Of a stretch of 64,000 nt of DNA, positions 1-12,000 are shown one piece after another (position 1 is the stretch's first letter; every line of letters begins with the position of its first letter). The notes beneath the pieces were generated by a model, which was not told the DNA's origin, did no database searches, and saw nothing but the letters and a program-made list of their open reading frames with translations. The stretch spans positions 15,782,073 through 15,846,072 of the forward strand of contig JABAKD010000027.1 in the NCBI GenBank assembly GCA_012845835.1, given 5' to 3'. Source of the stretch: Undaria pinnatifida. Taxonomy: Eukaryota; Sar; Phaeophyceae; Laminariales; Alariaceae. The position numbers and the translations under genes are program-made.

Positions 1-3000
1 AGACCCTCCCGAGGACACCGCGAAAACCTTAGCTTCTTCCCATCGCCGAAGGTCGACGAACATGCTGATGGCCTTGTCCGCCATGCCGTTCCGAGCCCAC
101 GTCTGCCACCACGGATCAATCAAGCATAGCAAAGAACCAACAAAAGTAAAAACAAACGTGTGCTTTTGGTAAGGTAGGTGTGCCTTAGGGTACCCCGACC
201 GGTGATCTACCCAGCCTTCTTTTGTTTAACTCGACAACAGCTCTCCGTCAACCGAGAGACACTACCGCCCTCGCCAAGGCTCGCGGAGCCCCCGCGAAAC
301 AATACCAGCGCTGCCGCGTAAAACTCTCATACAATGGTTCTCGTAGACGGGGTCCTCTCCACCCTCCCCCCCCCTTATACGCTGGGAGATTCACTGGTAC
401 ATGTAGAGGATATACCCCCGTATGTACATCGGTGGATTGCGATTGAGCCTGGCCGCTAACCTTGGCTGCTCCTTGGTAGTCCCCCTGATGCGCGAGTAGA
501 TCCGCAGATGCATCCGCCTCTATCTTCATCCTGCACGTTTAAGGTTGGCGTTGACGTTGGCGCAAGGTTAATACCTTTGTAAGCGCTTGGATTGACCTTG
601 GGTTCAGAGGTTGGGATAATTTTCTGCAGTATTGAAAAGATCGGCGCGGACTGTTTGGTTGGACGGGCGCGCAGCAAAACTATTTGAGCGTTTTGACTTT
701 TCTGGTTTTCAAAAATACACACAGAGCAACCAAGCAAGTGCAAGCGACGGGCGCCTCATAGCAGCGGACATGCCTGCCGCGACTACCCGCCACGGCGGTA
801 GCTTTGGTTGTACGAAAATCATTTTATCACATGATCGAGTTCGAAATAATGCGAGCCGCTGGGTACGAGTGAGCTACAACTACTAGAGAGCTACACCAGT
901 GCAAAACGAGGAAACTCTATTGGATGTTTTGGACCGGGTGGCTGAATTTCACCCCCCCCCGCGCACCTGGTTGTCCTAGCAAATAGGTCGTGGGCAGCAA
1001 GGGTGGAACAGGAAAGATATATGACAAGCAAACACAAGTATGTAATACACCGTAAAGACGGATCGAGCACCTAAATGTCGGAGGTGTCTCTATCGGGAGT
1101 GGGAACGGTTCTCCGTCTCGAAAGGGCGTGCGTGGTCAATGCTATGGTCGAATGACTAAGACGAGGAACAATGGAGTAACCCCCCCCCGGCCACTTGCCC
1201 TCCGCCTCCCTGTTCGTGCCGAAGCCCCCCACTCCCCTTTAGTGACAAAGACCCCACCTCATTTGGCGCCAAAAACTACCAAAATACATATAACAGCGCA
1301 AGTTATATACTGGTACATGTACAAACTTATGTATTGCTAACATTTGCCAATATTTGCGCACCCGGCTTCCGGGTTGTTCTTGGAGAGAGCGGTCTCGTGC
1401 CGCCTCCTTATCTCTATGTCGGCCAATAGGTCGACAAATCGAAGATCTCGGAGACGAGTAAACGCCTTTCTGCTGACGTCGAATTCCATTGCTTGGACCG
1501 CGGACGTGCCCAATATGCGCCAGTTCCGCTATAGTGTACATGTGTTGAAATATTAACACAAACATTTCGTGTGCAAGGGTTGATCAAGATTGATACTCCA
1601 ACGCACGTTTTTGCTTTTCGTGCGCAAGGTTTTTTCAAGCGTGGTAGTTTTACAACAGTTCCGCTTTAGTTTGGAGAAATATCAATGTAAGCTTGTCGTG
1701 CACACGGCTTTTTGACGTTTCAAGAGTAATAGAATAATTTTGCGTGCGAAGGGTTTTCAGGCGCGGCAGTTTAGTTACAGTTCCGCTTTATGAAGCTATT
1801 GGAACATGAAAACAAACTTTTTTTTTGCAAGCAAAGATTTTTCAAGATTGTTATAAACGGTTGGCGTGCAAGGAACATGTTGCTCAGGCGAGTAAATGTT
1901 TTCGTAGAGACGTCGGACTCCATCGCTTGGACCGCGGACGTGCCCAAGATACGTCCGTCCCGCTTTTTAGTTTATCAAAATACCAATACAGACATTTTAC
2001 GCGCAACAGCTTCAATGAGTGTTTTGTCAACACACACGATTGCTTCGGCTTTTCGTGTGTGTTCTCAAACAAACTGTGTCCGTAATCGCACGACGGGAAG
2101 AATTCCTGCCGGCGACGCCATGTGTTAAGGTATAATATACCAACACCTGGTATGGTATTATTCTACCTATTAAACGCCCGTTGGGCGACTGGCGAAAAAA
2201 AGTCTAAAGTTGCTGAATCCCACCCGGGCTAAGGAGACACAATGGGTGTGCTAAAGGCGTGAACCTGCAATTTGTTGAGGCTTCCTGCCCCTATGCCTCA
2301 CTCTACAAGAGACCTTCACAAAATTAAGAACAGTGTAGCTCGGCAAACAAATCTCACCGCCAACGGTATCAGGTGTGCAACGAATGCTAATATGGAAAAA
2401 CAACAATGAGATTCCAGCTGCATTTGGTGCAGTATGTTAGTCTAGTTTTTTGTTATATGAGGAATCCATCGTCAGTCGGAACCACTTAGGCAAAAAAAAC
2501 TATTTTACATACCCCCAGATCGTCAGCACGCGTCTAGGAAGCCTTCTATATTAACGACAAGCACAAGCGTACAATAATCTTGAGCTGAACTGAACGGCCG
2601 TTATAGCGGAGCCGCCCCCTTCGTAGTGCGGGATGCCTCTTGCGGTGGTAAAGAAAAATGTCAACCCCTGATCAACTCCTACGGTTTGTCCTTGTGTGAT
2701 TCCTAATATTGTGCCCCCCATATCGAGAGTCAGGTAGTCTAAAGAGCTTAAACTTATCGAGACCCGCGCCGCCTTATGACCTGAGACGCGCCCAGTGTCG
2801 ACGAACTTTCGCGGTGTGGTAACGGGGCTGAATTGATCGAGTACCCCGCACGGTCCTTTTAGCCGAACTACGCCCAGTGGAGGGCACTATCGGTAGTACT
2901 AAAAAATGTCAACCCCTGATCAACTCCTACTGTTTATCCTAGCGTAATTCCTAGCATTTCGTCCCCATGTCGGAAGCGCAGTAGAAAAAAAAACGATAAA

Positions 3001-6000
3001 CTTACCGAGAACTGCATCGCTCGCTCTTTTTTACCCACCACCCTTTTTTCACCTGAGGCACCCCCAAGCAGGCGACGGCGTGAGCCTGGTGGAAGTCCTT
3101 GGCTTCGATGTTTTGGTAAACTGCTTTTGTTAAAGACACATCCACCGTCGACAGAGCCACTCCTTTCAAGCTGGTCACCCGGGATCCCCGATAGCTGGCG
3201 ACCTCCCCACTGATGAACTGTCAAGAAATAGCGATTTTTTGTGTCAAATCCCTGAACAGACCCGCACAGGATTTGTTTTTTTACTGGACGTTCGGAACCT
3301 ATGCTGTGGGGAGGGGAGGGGAGGGGGGGGGGGGGTCCTAACGGAAGAATATGGCCGGGTTTTCTCCTCTCAGTCTTGGTTGATGTAGGAAATTGGGGCC
3401 CATCGTCTTGGATGCCACGGGGCCCTCTCAGTCTTGGTGTTGGTGTGGGATATTTGTTTTAGTATCAAACGACTTAAGGCTCGCGTAAGGCTTTTTGAAA
3501 GGCTCGTGTCTATCTGGTTAAGGCTCGTTAAGGCTCGTTAGGGTTCGTTAAGGCTCGTCGAGGCTCGCTAAGGCTCGTTAAGGCTCGTTAAGGCTCGTTA
3601 AGGCTCGTTAAGGCTCGTTAAGGCTCGTTAAGGCCGTTAAGGCTTGTGCATTAAAACGTGCCTTAACCCCTTTTTAACGGGCCTTAGGCCTTATTACCCA
3701 TTCCCCTTTACACCCCTAAAGCGAGCCTTAAAGGCCAGGGCCTAGGCCCACCGTCTTGGATGCCACAGGGCTGGCTTTTTCTGGTGAACTATTAATAGCT
3801 GGAGGGGACGTTCATCTAAGGAGTCTACGGAACATGTTGAGTCTACGGAACGCACGGAACGTACGGATACGGAATATACGAAACCTACGAAACCTACGGA
3901 ATCTCCGGAATCGTCGGAATCTCCGGAATCTCCGGAACCTACGGAACATACGGAACCGAAGGCACGACGGCCATGTTGACGATTCCTTCACTACTGGAGC
4001 GGGTTAATTGGCCACCTTGGTGAGTTTCCTTCGTGGGTGAGGGGGAACGTCGTCATAAAACTATTGGGGGAATGTCGTCATGAAATCAGCCGTAGTAGCG
4101 TGCCTCCTACGCGTTGGCTAAGCATCTCGGTTTTCGGGGAACGATTAGAAGGTTGACAAAAAAAAAACATTGGCCTTGGCTGACGAGCGGTTTCTATACC
4201 AGGTAGGGCTGTGCACTCACGGTAATTGGCGGCTTTCATAACGCCAGTTCTTACCTGCTCCTGTACCGGAAAAGAGCCGGTACGGACGTAAAGCTTGCCG
4301 TTACCCGAGTAGCAGAGCATGTCCTCCAAAGACGAGTTGAACGCCACACTGACGAAAAAAAGTTCGTCATCGGCGCCGGAAGAATTTCGTATGAACAAAT
4401 ATTTGGAAGCGTCCCAAAGGGTAAGACACAAGAGTATCGCACGGGCGTGAGGGAGACAGGGGGGGGGGGGGTTGACATGTCCGTCGATTGTGATGCGATG
4501 CGTGCGTGTGCTGGTTGTGTGGAAGGCGGGTTTTGTTGAATCGCCTGGATGCGGCGTTTTCTTTTTGCGTCAACTGTTTAAGTGTTGAAGAATAAGCACC
4601 GAACTACAATTCACGTCGCAATGCGAGGTACGTTTTTGCGGCATACGGTGATATAGCTCACATACCTGGTGGCTCCCGATTCTTGAAATACCACCTCTTT
4701 TGACAGAAGATCGTAGACGACCACCCTGTTGACGGAATCCACCACTGCGACCTGTCAGGCGCCAGTCGTCGGTGTCGGGCCATGAAACATGAAAATTATC
4801 TACTTGCACCCCACAGCATGCACGCGGCTGCAGGACAGAAGACGACAGCACGGTTGAGCCTCACAGAGGGATGACAGCGTGAGACAGACGCGCGGCGGAC
4901 CATGGGACGTCGAATTTATGCACCACAGCAAGCGCGCGACATCCGAACACAGGATTGTGGCAGCGTTGGGACAGATCCAGGTTCCTTATAACCAAGTTGG
5001 AACTGCAGTAACAAAGTCATCCCACGTCAGAGGTTGCGCTTTTTGGGCTAACTAATGTTTCTGGCCCTCTGACTCTCTGATTGGTTGAGCGGTTGACCCC
5101 CTCAAGTGTAGAACTATGGGTTCGTGTGATAACTTTACAATGATATTCGTGTTATTACCATTTGTGTTATTAATAGAACTAGCGCATAGAAATGTTTGGT
5201 CGGGCTGGGCGCACGAGTGTCTTCGAAGGCATGTTTCGGGCGGGTGATGATGATGGTGATGATGAGATATTGATTGGGCTCCTCGTGTTAGGAGCCCAGA
5301 AAAAATTTAGAATCTGATGTACCCCTACAGGAGCGTGGGAGGACTCCGCAATCCGTATCTTATCCTTACTCCAAGCCATTTGTACCCCAAAAAGTGCGTG
5401 CAGGTACATGATAAAGGGGATCTCCCGCGACGAAGCGGATCCCTCGGAGAACCCCAAACTCAAACTACGGGATTAGCATTGATGGAGGAGCACATGTTTC
5501 TGTCCCCAACGCAAAACATAAGCGCTAGAGCTGCTGTGCACTTTCCTCTAAGGTTACGCCACCCGCTACAAAAACACCAAGGAAGGACGTTCAACACAAC
5601 AATATTATGAGTGATCGACGTTGGAGCTAACGCCAGACATTGTCGAAAGGTCGAAACTGATCATATTATTAGTCATACTTCGAAATATCGTGTCAAACAG
5701 ATTTTTTCACGATTGGTCCCCGACTGCCAGCTTGCGCTTTGACGTCGCTCATTGTTTTGACGAGACGAACCACGCCCCATTCTGTGCTGTGTGGGTCTTT
5801 TCGCGGAACGGCCGACGCACCATTGCAGCAGTTTGACGGTTCTAAATGTCAAGTGTAAGACGCACACACGTAGCTCCCCTCCATCCTTCATTCTTCATTC
5901 GAAGCGCTGTCGACCTGGTCGGTGGACACCCGACGTGACCCCTCGCCTGTATTAGAGATGCCGGGGTCTATCGTCCTACGGGCTTCGACTATTCAGGATA

Positions 6001-9000
6001 CGATGTTTATCCCCCCTCCCCACGGCGAATCACGCGACTCACTGCTTACCTTTTTTCTGTGCAATGACGTCGTGCAGCACACCACCGGCGCGGAAGCTTT
6101 GACCAGCTCAACCGGGAAAGCGTTGTCCACGAACACCTGGAGCACCATCCCGCTTTCCAACCCTAGGAGGAGCGCCTCGCCTCCAGCCGGCCCCCCGTCG
6201 ACGCTCGCACTGCAAATAGCCGCGTCAAGGATCCACTCGCGAACCTACAAGTGAATTTTCAAGGGACGGGGATGGTTGAGCTCGGTGGCTCGTTTGCTGC
6301 TGGTAGAGCTTACCAGGGTCGACTCATGCCGTAAAGTACTCGAATAGGTCCCATGTTGGAAAATTCTGCATCCCAATCACCACCGTTGACAACCCCCGAT
6401 ACCGACAGCCCCTTCAAACGAACCACCACCCCCACCCACTGAAGCGGTTTTTCGTCTCGCAGCATTCCAACTCAAGATCCAGTACAGCACGGCCTCCACC
6501 GAAGACACAGACACGTGTTGTCGTCACGCAGCGTCCCAGGTCAACGCAGGGCCTTCTCCCGTCGCCGAAAGCGCTACGTGGCAAACTTTGATGAAATCGA
6601 CAACCAGTGGGAATTCTGATACGCGATGAAGATGAAGGCACCTATCGGAGAGGAGGGAGAAGAAAACACACCTGAACACACCTGTGACCACGGCTTGTCC
6701 AGCAGATTGGAAAGTGAACGTGAGGTATGAAATATAAAATAACAGCACAGCACCGAGCCCGCTTTTTCCTAGTGTATTATTGTGCGCCTACATCGTTCAT
6801 GTACACTAAGTATTGGATTGGATGAGGAGGCCTCCCCCCCTAGCCGGAGAGCCTCGACCGAGATGAACTCCGCGCTGGGTCTCCCAGCGCGGCACGTATC
6901 CCAAATAGATGGCTTTGGGTTGGTTTGAAAAGCACAATGACCGAGGTTTTTCCTCATTTTACAAGTGATTTTGGTTTAAACTCATGGCGCCCCCTCTGTG
7001 CTGCCGATGGCTTAAATTTCGTGGCTCCCGAGTTTCGTCATATATACCGCGCGCACCTTTTCACCCGAGAAGTCGAACAGCTGCAGCAGCCTCCCCTCGC
7101 AGAGAACAACATTGCTCGAGGTCACAAGCAAGAACCCCCCGCCACCGCCACCACCACCGCCTCCAACAAGCGCATCCTTCCCACCCCCTGCCGCGCTCCT
7201 TGATGAGTTACCCTGACCCCTGCTCTGTGAATCCGAATGCTTAGCCTCTGTTTTGGTGTCGCCGGAGGCATGTTTTGTTGCCGGGGAGCGGGAGACTGGG
7301 GGAACCTCGGGTGCGATCGCGGGGATGTTGAACTTGTCGCGAAGGCGGTAGCGGAGGTCGTATTTGTCCTCGTGGTGGGTTAGCTCGTACACGTGAACCT
7401 ATCGACATAGGCACGGAGTGCAGTGGGTTTAAGCTTTGTACTACGTATCCAATATTGAATATAGATGTTATGGTGCCCCCCTCCCCCAACATCGAACATA
7501 TTCATTCGAAGTATAGATATGTTGGTGGTACAGGAGCCTTTCTCGCCTTGTCGGGGAGTTGCACCGCCAGTCTGTCTCGAAATAAGGCGATTTTCTTCAC
7601 GTAGTCCCGGCACTTGATTCGGACCTGGAGCGGAGGGGGTGCGCCACGAAAAAAGTTGAAACGAATGCTGTGACTTCGTGACCATCAAGCTCAACTGACC
7701 AGCCTACATTATGTCCCCAACATGACTTTTTGTAAGATTTTTTTTCCAGTCGCGTCTCAGTCTTTCATGCTCTTCATGTCGCTTCGTCCCACAAACGCCT
7801 GAACCATGGAGGGTGGAGCGTGCCGACACCATCGACATCATTGACACCATCGACACCATCTGATGCTTCTTTCTGTGTGCAAGACTAGCGGCTGCGGATT
7901 GTGATCGGCAGACCAACCAACCCCCCGTGCCCGCACCCATTCAGTTGGCCTCCGCCGCCACTGCTACTCCATTACTCTCTGTGGCTGCTATATGCAAAAA
8001 AATAGCATCTGCGGGACTGCGATCCGTATACCCACGAATGCGCTTGTAAGCGACAAGATTGTCTCCGGCATACCTTTTGCTCCGATATGAGGTGCTGGAC
8101 GATGACGTCGCTCATGTTGTCACGGTAAGCGTACCGGTCCTGAAAGGCGCGGGTAAAAGCATGGTATGACGTGTCATTATGTTGTGAGTGTGAAGACGTT
8201 AGGGCAGTGAGCAGGTTGCCTGATAATCTGTGCTTCCCGGAAATGTTTGGGAGTCATCGACCGTGAAACTCATGCTGCATGCATCATGCATCATATGGTA
8301 GTGCTATTATTACATTATTATATCATTAAGTTATCAAATGGTAGACTCATCCAACGATAGGAGTGCAGCACAATATTCTAAGAAGTTTCTGAGCCCCCAA
8401 ACATTGGAAGCTCAATATCTCACCCCCGAAACAGAACTTCGAAGACACTCGTCCGCGCAACCCCGACCAACACTTCTATTACTAGCTCCTATTTATAGCT
8501 CCTATTGATAGCTCCTATTGATAGCTCCCATTACTAGCTCCTATAAATAGCTCCTATTCATGGCTCGTATTAATAGCTCCTATTATTAGCTCCTATTAGT
8601 AGCTCCTATTAGTAGCTTCTATTAATAGCTCCTATTAATAGCTCTTATTATTAGCTCCTATCAATAGCTCATATTAATAGCTACTATTAATATCTCCTAT
8701 TACTAACTCCTATTAATAGCTCCTATTAGCAGCTCTTATCAATAGCTTCTATCGACATATTCATAGCTCCTATTAATAGCTCCTATTCATAGCTCCTATT
8801 AATAGAACGAGTATACTCGTAAGAATATGAGCCCAACCGGTGAGACGGTGAGAAACGCCTGTCCCACAACGTGCAAGCCCTGCCTTGGGATGAGTCGCCG
8901 AAAAAGGATTTTGATAGACAGGCGAAAGTGCATCCCGATGCACTATCCCATGGATGGCCTAGGCATGCAAAAAAGAAAACAGATTAGACTACATGAAAAA

Positions 9001-12000
9001 AAAGAAAAAGGCATCCCGACGATGTTACTGGTAGCTATTGATAGGTATTGGTAGGTATTGATAGGTAATGATAGGTATTGATACGTATTGATAGGTATTG
9101 ATAGCGATTGATAGGTATTGATAGGTATTGATAGCTATTGGTAGCTATTGGTAGCTATTGATAGGTATTGGCGGGTATTGATAGGTTAAGGTGCCCCGTC
9201 ATTCATGAAAAGTTTTAGCCAAAAAAATGCCAGCCTTGTCGCAGCACTTGCCCCCTCGAACGTGTATACTAACTACACTAATGTCTAGAACTAGTATAAA
9301 TTCATTAAAGTTCACCCCCCCCCTCCCCCCTCCATGCTAGGCGAGTGGTACATGAGGCAAGAGTGCCTCGTACTTGCTTGCAGCAGGCCGTGTCCGTTTT
9401 CAGGTCTTCGCAAAAATAGCTATTGGTCGGCTACAGTAGGGTATTGTAATGCAGTAGTAGTACTACTACAGTCGACGCGTGCTAGGATAGAGGTATTTAC
9501 AGCACTTTTTTGCGGTACTATTTTCTGAGTTTTGCCCGCCGTAGCCTGCGTCGTACTCTTTCCTTTGGTCTGAAAGTACCTGAGGTGTTGCTGCACAATC
9601 CAGTTGGTAGACAAAGGCTAAAGTTGCGACGTAGTGAGATCGTGGCCGTACAGGACTCGTTATAATGCTAAAACTATGCGACAGACTGCCGATATGAGGA
9701 AACTCCCCGAACCTCCAAAATCATTATTTATATCCGCCTCCAACCTTGTAGATAGCCCTGACGTGCTGAAAGTGCAGCTTGTGAACCCGAATGGACCCTC
9801 CGTCGCAGCCGACGGCGATCTCGTCGTGGCCCGCCCTCCCGGACACCGACCACACCCACTTGTCCGCCTCACAAATCGTGGACAAACGAACGCCTTCCTG
9901 ATATTATCGAAACCCGGACGACAAAGAAATGCGGTGTCCAGCGCCCAGTGAGCCCAACGCGCCTCACAAGATTGGTGGCAAGCGTGAAATAGACCCTTAC
10001 CGTTCCTTAAGCACGAAGGGGGTATTAAGAGACATGCCATAACCCCTGAGCTACTGTAGCCGTCAGACACGCACAACATCCACTGAAGCTAACGGTCGAC
10101 TACGGTACTAGCTCAGCGTTAATGGTTGCGTCTGTTAACGGGGGAACGCCTGCTTTTGCCTGGCTGCCATGCTTTTTTTCTGATATGATATCGGAGCTGT
10201 TCACCAAGAAAGACAACCTCCTTTTATGAAGATGTTTATGTAGATGTTTGGTAGAGTGCAATGTGACACATGCCACTACTTCGTATTACCAGTAGTGGTA
10301 ATACTTGTAATGGTACTAATGCTACAGTAGAGGTGCGCCGACCATTTTTTTACTAATACTCCCGCTCACATGAGTAGGTGTGTATGCTCTATACTGTATG
10401 CTCTATACTGTATGCTCTATACTGTATGCTCTATACTGTATGCTCTATACTGTACGCTCTGTACTAAGCTTTCTGAGGCAAAAAAGTGGCGTTTGAAGTG
10501 ACTAAACTAAACTAAACTAAACTAAACTAAAACTCAAGTTGCTTTCTGTGATCAACAGACCCATCGGCTAGGCAAGCAAAATCACTCGTATTAAAAAAAA
10601 ACAGGGGTTTTCACAAGTCTTGGCCCGACCCGTCGATCGCGCCAGGCGGTTATCAACATCTCGCGGGTCGAGTAGGCTCGGGTCAGGGGGTGTTTGGAAT
10701 ATCACAGGATGGGACCGGTCGGGTCGGGTCGGGTCGGGTCGGGTCGGGTCGGGTCGGGTCGGGTCGGGTCGGGTCGGGTCGGTTCAGGAGGTTTTTTAAT
10801 CTCGCGGGTCCGGGCGGGTTTTATCCGCACTCGACCTGACCCGTGAAGGAAGCCTTGAAAAATAGTATGACGTTTCCCGACGATTTGGGGTTCAGGAGGC
10901 CCGTCGTTCACAAATTATTTCATGGAAAAACTGCCACCTCTTTTGTAGCACTTACTTGTCGTGAGCGATAACCACCTTTCAAGCGTGATAAATATCTAAA
11001 TAAGCGTTTCAGCTCGTGTATTTCATATCTCTGTGTCGCGAACTTTCAAAACGCAACCAAGCGCCAAAAAAAGGAATGTGTTTGCTCGTTTTTTTTCCTT
11101 CAACGACCAATGTAAGGGTAGAACCGCCGCGGAGGTACCAAACGCTCGGAGATCACGTCGTACAAGGGCGGGAAACAGGCATGGCGGCGAAATCACCTTT
11201 GTGCAGAGGGTGGCCTTGCGATCGCTTCCCCCAATGGCGATATAAGTTCCACCGTTTAGGTACGTTATGCTGCAAGGGTTGAATCCTAGCTTGCGGTCCT
11301 TAGTATGTTGCTCGCCTGACGAGCGCCGAACAGAGAAAAAACGATGTTAAGGCACGCCCACACCGAGAAAATAATGCTGAACTAGCTGCGGGTTGAAGGT
11401 TTGCATGATATGCTGCGCGTCAAGCGAACTAATGCCGTTAGGTTTGAGACTCGCGTGGTAGATTTTCAGAGGTGTTAAACAGCTTTTTAAGACTGGCGTT
11501 GTACGAGTACCATGCTGCGAGGTAGTGCACTTCTCCGAGCAAGCTTATTTACGGGAAAGCACCACAGTTTTTCCCCCAACACGGAAGAGCCGGGTTACAC
11601 AGGAGTAGCCTCAGGTAAAAAACGCCAAGCGTCGGGCTCAGGTATGTAGAGTGCCGTTTTACCGCATCTCCCCCTGTTGTGCTAATTTCAGTAATAAACA
11701 AGGTAAGACTGCCGCGTAATCTGCACGAGATTCTCCGTGGAAGGTACGACCCCTAATGAATCGAGTCATACAGTCACAGACACCCCCAGACGGTTCAGCC
11801 ACGCAGTTAACTCTGCCTCCGAGGACACGTCATCCACAACAATAATCCCTCGACACACAGTATAGCCCCCCCAAAATCCCCGTTGACCAGTATCGACTAC
11901 CGATTGTCACAAACACCTAACCCTGCTCCGTTGTTTCACCCATGAACGGAAACGGAGCGGACCTCCATTTACCGCCTATCCAAATGACCGCTGCTACCGC

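Noticed and set aside
5717-5744. Segment encoding TSKRKLAVGDQ in the IFT122 intron, resembling the family sequence at a real exon junction
   Set aside because: The true exons 6050-6244 (ends SLHRKK) and 4666-4751 (begins VAVVDS) already supply this part in phase, and the segment is followed by a stop without a usable donor. Probably chance, possibly a relic.
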